Assembly: GCF_014208045.1 (NCBI RefSeq)
Contig: NZ_JACHML010000001.1
Coordinates: 2,852,001 to 2,916,000, forward strand
Length of the DNA stretch: 64,000 bases
Source of the DNA: Microbacterium thalassium
GTDB taxonomy: Bacteria; Actinomycetota; Actinomycetes; Actinomycetales; Microbacteriaceae
Direction of reading: 5' to 3'
Part shown: in pieces, positions 1-8,397 of the stretch
Numbering within the stretch: the stretch's first letter is position 1
Layout: each line of letters begins with the position of its first letter
Notes under the pieces: generated by a model
Told to the model about the DNA's origin: nothing
Databases searched by the model: none
Seen by the model: only the letters and a program-made list of their open reading frames with translations
Translations under genes and position numbers: made by a program

Positions 1-2107
1 CGACGAAGTCGGCCGGCAGGGCGGTGCCCAGCACGCGCGGCACGTCGCCGGCGACCTCGATCGGCGTGCCGGCCGCGGTGAGCCCGTCGTCGCCGACCTC
101 GTCGACGAGCGCCGTCGAGGCGACCGCGTCGACCGGATCGCGTCCGGGCGCGGGGTGCGCGGTCGGCAGCGCTCCGTCGAGTCCGTCCTGCACGACTGCG
201 AGCTGCTCGGTCTCGACCGCCACCACGACCGTCGTCACCGAGGCGCCCGCCGCCTCGACGCTCACGCGGTCGCCGACGAGCACGCCCGAGGCGGCCGCGA
301 CGCCGTCGACGCCGCGGATGGCCTCCAGCTGATCGGTGTTCAGGAACGGGCCGGACACCTTCATGTCGGCGCCGACCTGGCGCTCCGCGGCGGTCTGAGC
401 CCCGCTGTCGACCGTGGCGAGCACGACCGACGAGAACACGGCGATCGCCACCGCGACGAGCATCGCGAGCACCGCCGTGGAGCCGGCGGCCGCCTCGCGC
501 AGGTTGCGCGCGGCGCCGACCAAGCCCACGACCCCCCGGCCGCGCGAGGCCACGCGCAGCGCGGCCGCGATCGGAAGCGGATGCAGGCGCACCACCGCGA
601 GGGCGAGGGCGACCGTCGCCAGCAGCGGCGCCGCGATGACCAGCGGATCGACCGCGTCCTCGGCGGGGGCGATGCCGCGGACCACCAGCAGCGTCACGGC
701 GGTGACGGCCAGCAGCACCACGAGGCCCTCCACGATGCGCGCGACACGTCCGCTCCGCGCCGTGTCGAGGTCGGCGCGCTCTGTCGTCAGCGTCCCCGGG
801 CGCAGCGACATCGCCAGCGCAGCGGCGGGGATCGCGCCGATCAGCACGCCGAGCACCGTCGGGAGGGGGCCGGCGTCGAAGCCGGCCAGCGCAACTCCGG
901 CGATGACCCCGACGGCGGCAGCGGGCGCCCCCAGTGCCAGCCCCTCCCCCGCGAGCAGACCGCGCAGGCGCCCGATCGGCGCCCCTCGCGCCGACATGAG
1001 CGTGAGGTCGGCGCGTCGGCGCCGGATGATCAGCACGGATGCGAGCACCACGAGGGCCACGCTGACCGCGAGCGGGCCGACCGCGGCGACGGTGAGGATG
1101 GCGCTCGCCGAGGTCGCCCGGGCGAGCGACGCGCCCAGCACGTCGACGATGTCGGACGAGAAGCGCATGCGAGCCGAACCCGCCTCGTTGAGCGGGACCG
1201 ACTGCGCCGTCGCCTGGCGCAGCGCCGCGTGCAGTTCGGCCGGGTCGGCCTGTTGCGCACCGTCGCCGTCCACGGGGTACCAAGCCGTCGTCTCGGTCTG
1301 TCCGTGCCGGATGATGTGCACGACCTCGGGCCATGCCGCCGCGTCGACGTACGCCACAGCCGTCGCCTCGGGTCGCCGATTGCCGTCGTCGAAGATCGTG
1401 GCGGTGAGCGCGCCGGTCGGCAGGTGCTGCCAGCGGTCGGCCTCGGGATCGGCGGCCTCGACGACGCCCACGAGCACCACGGCGGCATCCGTACCCGGCT
1501 CGAGGACGAACTGGCCCGAGAGCGCGCGCACCTCGCCGATCGGCCACTGTATGCGCTCGGCGGCCTCCGCCGCGAGCACGATCTCGATGTCGCCGTCGCC
1601 GCTCCACGGTGCGGGCCACGCGCCGTCCGCGAGGACGAGGGCGCTGCGCAGAAGCGGGTCGGCCAGCAGCTGGACGTTCCCGTTGGGGGCGTCGGCCGGC
1701 AGCGACTCCGGTGTCGCGATGAGCGTCGCGGTGCGCAGCGCGAATTGCGCGTCGTCGGTGACCGGGACGAGGACGTCCTCGAAGTCCGCGCGGTTGTCGG
1801 CCAGGCGCTGCGCCAGGTCGCCGAGGACGTCGGCGGCCCCGGCATCCCACCCCTCCACGAGCGCGTCGTCTTCGGCCGGGGCGAAGTCCGGCGGGAGCAG
1901 CATGGTGCCCGACAGGTCCCGCAGCGCCGCAGGGACCTCTCCGATCTGATACGCCACCTCGGCGCGGATGACGCCGACGAGTGCTCGTGGCGCGCCTGCC
2001 ACGATGAACGCCGCGAGCGCTGCGAGGGCGACCACGACGAGAACCGCGCTGCGCGGTGTCGCGAAGCGTCGGCGGGTGAGGGCGACGAGCCCGGGCGACC
2101 GTCTCAC
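1..2107 (-). CDS. FtsX-type ABC transporter permease, 3' end beyond window
   Basis: Open for 702 codons on the minus strand with no stop before the window edge, so the C-terminus is missing. The GTG start (2105-2107) overlaps the TGA of the upstream permease as GTGA, which implies translational coupling. A basic N-terminus leads into a first membrane helix near residues 20-43, then a long hydrophilic, probably extracytoplasmic, domain of roughly 280 residues. A helix follows, ending in RRRRADLTLMSARGAP, the cytoplasmic loop typical of FtsX/MacB permease domains, then more helices and a second extracytoplasmic domain. The family works with a MacB/LolD-type ATPase, moving lipids or lipoproteins or transmitting force across the membrane. 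No such ATPase is visible; it may lie past position 1. Substrate unknown. Confidence 0.85.
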   Translation of the reverse strand, partial: MRRSPGLVALTRRRFATPRSAVLVVVALAALAAFIVAGAPRALVGVIRAEVAYQIGEVPAALRDLSGTMLLPPDFAPAEDDALVEGWDAGAADVLGDLAQRLADNRADFEDVLVPVTDDAQFALRTATLIATPESLPADAPNGNVQLLADPLLRSALVLADGAWPAPWSGDGDIEIVLAAEAAERIQWPIGEVRALSGQFVLEPGTDAAVVLVGVVEAADPEADRWQHLPTGALTATIFDDGNRRPEATAVAYVDAAAWPEVVHIIRHGQTETTAWYPVDGDGAQQADPAELHAALRQATAQSVPLNEAGSARMRFSSDIVDVLGASLARATSASAILTVAAVGPLAVSVALVVLASVLIIRRRRADLTLMSARGAPIGRLRGLLAGEGLALGAPAAAVGVIAGVALAGFDAGPLPTVLGVLIGAIPAAALAMSLRPGTLTTERADLDTARSGRVARIVEGLVVLLAVTAVTLLVVRGIAPAEDAVDPLVIAAPLLATVALALAVVRLHPLPIAAALRVASRGRGVVGLVGAARNLREAAAGSTAVLAMLVAVAIAVFSSVVLATVDSGAQTAAERQVGADMKVSGPFLNTDQLEAIRGVDGVAAASGVLVGDRVSVEAAGASVTTVVVAVETEQLAVVQDGLDGALPTAHPAPGRDPVDAVASTALVDEVGDDGLTAAGTPIEVAGDVPRVLGTALPADFV

Positions 2108-4797
2108 TCGTCCTCCCGCACCAGCGGCGACAGCGCCGAGGGAGCGCGCACGGACCCGACGACGAGCGCGAAGACGGCGACGGTCGCCGCGACCGCGCCC
2201 GCGAAGGTGAGCACGTCCGCCTGCACGGCGATCGGGAACCCGTCGGGCACGCTCACGTACGCGGCGCGCACCAGCGGCGGCACGACGAGCCATGCCGTGA
2301 CCGCCCCGGCGGCGAGCCCGCCCAGGACGCCCATGGATAGGGCGAACAGATCCTCGGACACCCGGACGCGCTTCGCGCCGGAGCGTCCCGCGCCGAGCAC
2401 GGCGAGCAGGGCGATCTCGCGGGCGTCCGCCCTGCTGCGCGTCCGCCGCAGCACCAGCACCACGAGGGCGAGCACGGCGGCCGCCGCCGCCGCGAGGATG
2501 AACGACCACGCTGTGTCGGCGGCCGCGGCCGCCGAGCGGTGGTCGGCCGCTTCCGTCCGCGCCCCCGGCAGCTCCGTCGCCACCGCTTCGGCGACGGACA
2601 CCGGATCGTCGGTGGCGACCCACACCTCGTTCTCGGCCAGCGGCTGGCCGACGACCAGCGCGGCGGCCGCGCGGTCGACGAGCACGCCCTCACCGGACGG
2701 TGATCCGGGCAGGACCGGAATGACCTCGACGATCTCGAGATCGAGCGCTCCGGAGAAGTCGGGCACCTGGAGCGACGTGACGTCGCCGACCTCGAGGGCG
2801 AGCGACGCGGCGAGGCCGCCCGTGATCGCCGCCGGCGCGGCCGATGGCGTGTCACCGGGCACCGCGTACGGCGTCACGGGGTCCTCGACGCCGGGAGCGG
2901 GGAGGCGGAACCGCAGACCGTCGGCGGCCGGCTCGACCGTGGCGGCGTCGGACCGGAGCCGGTACCCGGACACGTCGAGCGGGCCCGCCGCGGTCGAGAG
3001 CTCGACGACGGCATCCGCGTCGGCTCCCCACCGCGGGTTGACCGCCCCCACGAGCGCGACGCGCCACGGACCGCCGTCCGGCAGCGCGAGCACCTCGGTC
3101 CACTCCGTCTCGGTGACGTACTCCGCCCAGGTGCCGGACTCGGTCGACACCTCCGTCGCCTCGGCGTTCGCGACCCACAGCTCGGCGGTGCGGCCGTCCT
3201 CGGCGGTCAGCACGACGGAGACCGCGACGAGCGGTGCGGCCGCCTGCCAGGGGCGCCCATCGGCACCCGTCTCCAGCGGCGGCTCGGCGACGGTCAGGTC
3301 GATGCTGAGCTCCTCGGTCCCCGCGGGAATCGCGACGCCCGTGGTCGGGACCTGGAGTGCCGCTCCCAGGTCGGCGGGGTCGATCGCCCCGCCGGCGTCG
3401 AGCATGACCTCGCCCAACTCACGCGCGTCCACCGCCAGCACGGGCACGCGCTCGTCCGCGCCGCGCGCGGTGGCCGACCGCACGCCCATCGCCGCGTCGA
3501 CGCCCTCGATGCCCGTGACGACGGCGGGATCGGCGTCCTCGGGCAGCGACGTCACGCGCAGGTCGGCGCCGACCCGCAGCGCCTCGGGGGCGTCGCCGAC
3601 CGCGGACACCGTGCCCTGGTACGCCGCTGCGAGCGTGATCGTGCCGATCGCGAAGGCGACGACCGCCGTCGTGAGCGCGTGACGTCCGGGTCTGCGCGAG
3701 ACCAGGCGCACCGGCAGGATCGGCGTCAGGCCCCGCGACCGGTCGAGCAGGCGCGCGAACACACGGGCGAGCGGCGTCACCGCGAGGACGGCCAGCAGCG
3801 CCGCCAGCGCGAGCGTGAGGGCGGGGGCGAGCGCGACGACCGGATCCATCCGCGTCGCCCCGTTCGCACCCTCGATGACCGGTGTGCCGGCCGCAACGAA
3901 CTGCCACAGGGCGACGCCGGTGAGGACGGTGGCGAGTACCGCCAGACCGACCCCCGCCGTCGCCTCGGCGCGCGCACTCCGACGGCGGATGCCGCGGGCG
4001 GCGGCGATCAGCGCCGACGCGAGCGCGATGACGACGGCGACGCCGGCCGCCGCCGCACCGATCCACGCCTCGAGCACGACACCGGTCGCCGCGGACACCG
4101 CGAGCGTGCCCAGCACAGCCCCGATCGCCGCCCCGGCTCCCGCGCACACGACGGTCTCGACGCCCGTGAGGCCGAGCAGCATGCGGGACCGCGCTCCGCG
4201 CGCCCGCAGCAGCCGCGTCTCGCCCGCACGCACACGCACCGGCTCGACGGCGACCGTGGCCACGACGACGCCGGCCAGCAGCCCGAACACCGCCAGCCCC
4301 ACGGCGGTCGGTCCCCGACGGGCCTCGAGCCCCTCGCGCTGACCCAGCAGCGTCGAGCGGAGCCCGCCCGACACCTGCACCTCGGTCCCGGCGCGGTCCT
4401 CGATCTCGTCGCCGAGGTCGGGCAGCCCGACGATGAGTGCGACCGCGGCGTCGACGGTGAACCGCGACGGATCGACCGTGTACTCCAGCCGTCCGGAGGC
4501 GGCATCCGACCCGGTCGACAGCGAGCCGCCGGCGCCGAGCGCCGACAGTGCGCCGGCGACGGCATCCGGCATTGCCGCCGCAGCCGGATCGTCACCGTCG
4601 AAGCGCACCACGACGCGGTCCCGGTCGCCACCGGCATCCGCGATCGCCGCCACGACGGCTGCCGCCTCGACGGCGCGGACCGCGCCCACGACGCCGGCGG
4701 CGAGCCCGGTCGCGAGCGCCGCGACGACGGCGAGCGCCACCAGCGGTGCGAGCGCCGCGCGAGCACGTGCGCGCGCGAACGACGCGATCACGCGCAC
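2104..4797 (-). CDS. FtsX-type ABC transporter permease
   Basis: An 897-residue membrane protein starting at GTG (4795-4797). It has one helix at about residues 14-36, an extracytoplasmic domain, a block of helices near 180-420, a second large extracytoplasmic domain, and a C-terminal block. The loop RADAREIALLAVLGAG is the conserved FtsX-domain segment after a transmembrane helix, so the protein carries two FtsX-like modules. Its stop overlaps the start of the next permease (GTGA); the two probably form a heterodimeric permease. Annotation to family level is secure; substrate and partner ATPase are not visible. The ABC ATPase upstream at 4849-6522 is an oligopeptide-import type and is unlikely to be the partner. 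Confidence 0.85.
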   Translation of the reverse strand: MRVIASFARARARAALAPLVALAVVAALATGLAAGVVGAVRAVEAAAVVAAIADAGGDRDRVVVRFDGDDPAAAAMPDAVAGALSALGAGGSLSTGSDAASGRLEYTVDPSRFTVDAAVALIVGLPDLGDEIEDRAGTEVQVSGGLRSTLLGQREGLEARRGPTAVGLAVFGLLAGVVVATVAVEPVRVRAGETRLLRARGARSRMLLGLTGVETVVCAGAGAAIGAVLGTLAVSAATGVVLEAWIGAAAAGVAVVIALASALIAAARGIRRRSARAEATAGVGLAVLATVLTGVALWQFVAAGTPVIEGANGATRMDPVVALAPALTLALAALLAVLAVTPLARVFARLLDRSRGLTPILPVRLVSRRPGRHALTTAVVAFAIGTITLAAAYQGTVSAVGDAPEALRVGADLRVTSLPEDADPAVVTGIEGVDAAMGVRSATARGADERVPVLAVDARELGEVMLDAGGAIDPADLGAALQVPTTGVAIPAGTEELSIDLTVAEPPLETGADGRPWQAAAPLVAVSVVLTAEDGRTAELWVANAEATEVSTESGTWAEYVTETEWTEVLALPDGGPWRVALVGAVNPRWGADADAVVELSTAAGPLDVSGYRLRSDAATVEPAADGLRFRLPAPGVEDPVTPYAVPGDTPSAAPAAITGGLAASLALEVGDVTSLQVPDFSGALDLEIVEVIPVLPGSPSGEGVLVDRAAAALVVGQPLAENEVWVATDDPVSVAEAVATELPGARTEAADHRSAAAAADTAWSFILAAAAAAVLALVVLVLRRTRSRADAREIALLAVLGAGRSGAKRVRVSEDLFALSMGVLGGLAAGAVTAWLVVPPLVRAAYVSVPDGFPIAVQADVLTFAGAVAATVAVFALVVGSVRAPSALSPLVREDE

Positions 4798-4848
4798 ACG
4801 TCCCTCATCGGCGGATGCCGTCTCCTCTGTCGGTGCCGAGCAGTGCTC

Positions 4849-6522
4849 CTACTGGCCGCGCGCGGCCTGACGCGCTTCGCGACGCTGGCGCTGCTCCTCG
4901 GGGTCGGGAACCGGAACGGCCGAGAGGAGCTTCTGCGTGTACGGGTCCTGCGGGTTGCGCAGGATCTGGTCGCGCGTGCCGACCTCGACGAGCTTGCCGT
5001 GGTTCATCACGGCGATGCGGTCGGCGAGCTGGTCCACAACCGCGAGGTCGTGCGTGATGAACAGGCAGCCGAAGCCCAGATCCTTCTGCAGATCCTGGAA
5101 CAGCGTGAGCACGCGCGCCTGCACCGACACGTCGAGGGCGCTGGTGGGCTCGTCGGCGACGAGGAACTTCGGGCGCAGCGCGAGCGCCCGCGCGATGCCG
5201 ATGCGCTGGCGCTGACCGCCGGACAGCTCGTGCGGGTATCGGTTGCGCATCGCCCGCGGCAGCTCCACCGCGTCGAGCAGCTCGGTGACCCGCTGGGTCA
5301 TCTCGGCCTTCGTGTGGCCGCCTGACAGCAGGAGCGGCTCGGCGATCGACTCGCCGACCGGGATACGCGGGTTCAGCGACGAGCCCGGATCCTGGAAGAC
5401 GATGCCGATCTCGCGGCGCGTCTTCAGCAGCTCGCCCTTGCCGATCCCGGCCATGTTGTGCCCGGCGACCTCTAGTTCGCCGGAGTGGACCGGGAGCAGA
5501 CCGATCGCGGCGCGGCCGATCGTGCTCTTGCCCGAGCCGGACTCGCCCACGAGCCCCACGACCTCGCCACGACGGATGTCGAGGTCCACCCCGTCGACGG
5601 CGCGGAAGGCCGGAACCCGTCCACGCTTCGGATACTCGATGACGAGGTCCTTCAGATGGAGGACGTTCTCGCTCTCGATGCGCTCCTTGACCTCGGCGGT
5701 GTCGGTGACGGTGGTGCCGAGGTGCGGGACCGCGGCCAGCAGCGCCTGCGTGTACGGGTGCTTCGGGGCGTTGAAGATGTCGATGATGCTGCCGTGCTCG
5801 ACGACGGCGCCGTCCTTCATGACGATCACCTGATCGGCGAGGTCGGCCACGACGCCCATGTCGTGCGTGATGAGCACGATCGCCGAGTCGAGCTCGGTGT
5901 GCAGGCGCCGCATCAGGTCGAGGATCTCGGCCTGCACCGTGACGTCGAGGGCCGTCGTCGGCTCGTCGGCGATGAGGAGCTTCGGGTCGTTCGACATCGA
6001 CTGCGCGATCATCGCGCGCTGGCGCTGGCCGCCCGAGAGCTGGTGCGGGAACGAGTCGAACGCCTTCTGCGGGTCGGGCATCTCGACCTGCTTGAGCAGT
6101 TCGAGCGCGCGCTTGGTCGCCTCGACCTTGTGCATGTTCGGGTTGTGGATCTGCAGCGCCTCCACGATCTGGAAGCCGATCGTGTAGACGGGGTTCAGGG
6201 CCGTCATCGGCTCCTGGAAGATGACCGAGATGCCCTTGCCGCGGATCTTCCGCAGCTTCGCCGGCGATGCGCCGATGAGCTCCTCGCCTGACAGCTTCGC
6301 GCTTCCGGTGGCGCGGCCATTGCCGGGGAGCAGTCCCAGGACACCCATCGAGCTGGTCGACTTGCCCGAACCGGACTCACCCACGATGGCGAGGACGTCG
6401 CCCGGGTTGAGCGTGTAGTCGATGCCGCGGGCGGCCGAGACCCACTCGCCATCGACCCAGAAGTCGATGCCGAGGTTGCGCACCTCCAGCACCGGTGCGG
6501 TGCCGTTCTGCGTGTGGTTCAC
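4849..6522 (-). CDS. Oligopeptide-type ABC importer, fused double ATP-binding protein
   Basis: A 557-residue fusion of two ABC ATPase domains equivalent to DppD-DppF. Each half has a Walker A GESGSGKST (about residues 51-59 and 317-325), a signature LSGGQRQR and a Walker B followed by DEPT. Each half also ends with the oligopeptide-specific extension (HPYTQALL and DPYTQKLL). It energises peptide or nickel-type import with the permeases at 7182-9945 and the binding protein at 10029-11807. Start is GTG (6520-6522), with a GAAAGG ribosome site about 10 bases upstream. It is cut off from the permease genes by an oppositely oriented gene (6574-7170), so it must have its own promoter in or beyond the 51-bp divergent gap. 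Confidence 0.93.
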   Translation of the reverse strand: MNHTQNGTAPVLEVRNLGIDFWVDGEWVSAARGIDYTLNPGDVLAIVGESGSGKSTSSMGVLGLLPGNGRATGSAKLSGEELIGASPAKLRKIRGKGISVIFQEPMTALNPVYTIGFQIVEALQIHNPNMHKVEATKRALELLKQVEMPDPQKAFDSFPHQLSGGQRQRAMIAQSMSNDPKLLIADEPTTALDVTVQAEILDLMRRLHTELDSAIVLITHDMGVVADLADQVIVMKDGAVVEHGSIIDIFNAPKHPYTQALLAAVPHLGTTVTDTAEVKERIESENVLHLKDLVIEYPKRGRVPAFRAVDGVDLDIRRGEVVGLVGESGSGKSTIGRAAIGLLPVHSGELEVAGHNMAGIGKGELLKTRREIGIVFQDPGSSLNPRIPVGESIAEPLLLSGGHTKAEMTQRVTELLDAVELPRAMRNRYPHELSGGQRQRIGIARALALRPKFLVADEPTSALDVSVQARVLTLFQDLQKDLGFGCLFITHDLAVVDQLADRIAVMNHGKLVEVGTRDQILRNPQDPYTQKLLSAVPVPDPEEQRQRREARQAARGQ

Positions 6523-6573
6523 GTGCTGATGCCTTTCAGAGTTTCGTCACGCCGCTTCTGCGACGATAGGGGG

Positions 6574-7170
6574 ATGCCCGAAGCCCATGTGCTCCGTCCC
6601 CGATTCGGCCGTTTCCTCGCGGGTGCGGTGATGATCGTCTGCGCGGCCGCGGCGGTCGTGCTGCTCGTGCAGTCGCCCGTGAACGGCGTCGCCGCGCTGC
6701 CGATGCTCGGCCTGCTCGCCTACGTCGCGTGGGCCGCGTACTGGCGACCCTCCGTGCGCGTGGACGACGACGCGGTGACGGTCGAGAACGTCTTCCGCAC
6801 GATCCGTGTGCCCTACGGGCAGATCCAGCGGATCGACACGCGCTTCGCGCTGACCCTCTTCACGCCCGAGCGGCGCATCGTCGCGTGGGCCGCGCCCGCT
6901 CCCGGCCGCCACAAGCTGATGACCATCCGGCGCGATCAGGCCGAGCACCTGCCTGAGTCGAGCTACGTCGCCGGAACGGTGCGCCCCGGCGATCTCACCG
7001 GCTCGGACTCGGGGGTGGCCGCCTACATCGTGCGCACCCGCTGGGAGCAGCTCCGCGATGCCGGAACCCTCGACGCGCACGTCGGTGCCGTCGACGTTCG
7101 GCTCCACACCGTCACCATCGCGGCTGGCGCCGCGCTGGTCGCGGCGCTCGCGCTCGCGCTGTTCGTGTAG
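6574..7170 (+). CDS. Small PH-domain-like membrane protein
   Basis: A 198-residue protein with two N-terminal helices (about residues 12-34 and 38-55), a bacterial PH-like beta domain (roughly 58-170, motif VRVDDDAVTVENVFRTIRVP) and a C-terminal helix (about 180-197). I chose ATG 6574, which has a purine-rich GATAGGGGG just before it; an earlier ATG at 6514 would lie inside the divergent ATPase start. Proteins of this class are common in actinobacteria and have no agreed function. The gene is divergent from the ATPase and ends 11 bp from the convergent permease, so it interrupts the importer locus. It probably is not part of the transporter. Confidence 0.8.
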   Translation: MPEAHVLRPRFGRFLAGAVMIVCAAAAVVLLVQSPVNGVAALPMLGLLAYVAWAAYWRPSVRVDDDAVTVENVFRTIRVPYGQIQRIDTRFALTLFTPERRIVAWAAPAPGRHKLMTIRRDQAEHLPESSYVAGTVRPGDLTGSDSGVAAYIVRTRWEQLRDAGTLDAHVGAVDVRLHTVTIAAGAALVAALALALFV

Positions 7171-7181
7171 CGACATCCGCG

Positions 7182-8396
7182 TCACCGCTTCTCAGTGCCG
7201 GGTGCGGACGCATCGTCCGCGACCGCCGCGCCAACCGTGGCGCCGGTGCGGTCGGCGCCGCGCGCCGCCCACCAGCGCTTGAGCTCGGCGCGCGGGCCGT
7301 TGAAGTTCGGCACGCGCTTCTGGCGCGGGTCGAACGCGTCGCGCAGGCCGTCGCCGACGAAGTTGATGCACAGGGCGATGGCGATGATGAACACGCCCGG
7401 CCACCAGAACAGCCACGGCCGGGTGTTGAACGCACCCTGGTACTCGTTGATGAGCTGACCCAGCGAGATGTCGGGGGTCTGGATGCCGAAGCCGAGGAAG
7501 CTCAGCGACACCTCGATCAGGATCGCGGCGCTCATCAGCAGCGTCGAGTTCACGACGATGACGCCGACGGTGTTGGGCAGGATGTGCTTGAAGATGATGC
7601 GCACATCGCTGGCGCCCGCCACACGTGCGGCATCCACGAACTCGCGTTCTCGCAGCGCGAGGAACTCCGCGCGCACGAGTCGCGCGAGACCGGTCCACGC
7701 AAGCACGCCGATGACGACGCCGATCGTGACGGCGTTGCCGCCCACGGTGCGCGCGAGCACCGCCGCGAGGACGAGGATCGGGATGATGATGATGACGTCG
7801 GTGAAGCGCATCAGCAGCGAGTCGGTGACGCCGCGGTAGAAGCCCGAGACGGCTCCGATGACGGTGCCGACGACCGTCGCGAGGAAGCCCGTGATGAAGA
7901 CCACGACGAGCGACTGCTGGGTTCCTCGCATGACGCGGGCGAACATGTCCTTGCCGAGGTCGTCCTGACCGAACGGGTGCTCGCCGAGCTGGAACGGCCA
8001 CAGCTGGATCGTGGGCTGGCCTCCGTTGACGATGTTGTAGCGGGTCCACCAGTCCTTGCCCCACCAGCCGGTGATGCGGAAGCCGTCGATCACGAGTGTT
8101 CCCGTGGTCGGGTCGATCTTGTAGTTGCCCGTGCCGCCGATGACGGTGCCGACCGACGAGTACGCCAGGATCACGATGAGCGCGAACACGATCAGCGAGA
8201 TGATCGCGCCGCGGTGCTGGAAGAACCGGCGGCGGACGATCGCCCCCTGGCTGAGGCCGGCGACCTCGCGCTGCTCGATCGACATCTCGCTGCCGCGGTC
8301 ATCGCGGTGCTGCGACTCGAAGTCGTCCTCGTTGGGAAGCAGGTCGTTCGGGTTCGCTTCCTGCGGGATGTTCTCGGAGTTGTACTTGTCAGCCAT
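7182..8396 (-). CDS. Oligopeptide ABC transporter permease, DppC-like
   Basis: A 404-residue inner-membrane permease. The first about 65 residues are a polar cytoplasmic extension, then a helix near 68-88, an extracytoplasmic stretch with GEHPFGQDDLGKDMFARV (typical of DppC/OppC), and five further helices. The binding-protein-dependent loop EFVDAARVAGASD...HILPN, which docks the ATPase, is present. ATG at 8396 lies one base after the stop of the DppB-like gene, so the two are coupled. Together with the 8398-9945 permease it forms the translocation channel for peptides or similar solutes delivered by the lipoprotein at 10029-11807. It is longer than usual (about 300 residues) because of both terminal extensions. 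Confidence 0.93.
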   Translation of the reverse strand: MADKYNSENIPQEANPNDLLPNEDDFESQHRDDRGSEMSIEQREVAGLSQGAIVRRRFFQHRGAIISLIVFALIVILAYSSVGTVIGGTGNYKIDPTTGTLVIDGFRITGWWGKDWWTRYNIVNGGQPTIQLWPFQLGEHPFGQDDLGKDMFARVMRGTQQSLVVVFITGFLATVVGTVIGAVSGFYRGVTDSLLMRFTDVIIIIPILVLAAVLARTVGGNAVTIGVVIGVLAWTGLARLVRAEFLALREREFVDAARVAGASDVRIIFKHILPNTVGVIVVNSTLLMSAAILIEVSLSFLGFGIQTPDISLGQLINEYQGAFNTRPWLFWWPGVFIIAIALCINFVGDGLRDAFDPRQKRVPNFNGPRAELKRWWAARGADRTGATVGAAVADDASAPGTEKR

Positions 8397-8397
8397 G

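Noticed and set aside
155..3682. Very long open frame on the plus strand opposite the two FtsX permeases
   Set aside because: Composition is Arg/His/Asp-rich with no fold-like pattern; it is the antisense shadow of GC-rich genes. The same holds for long frames opposite 34963-38064 and 47464-50700.
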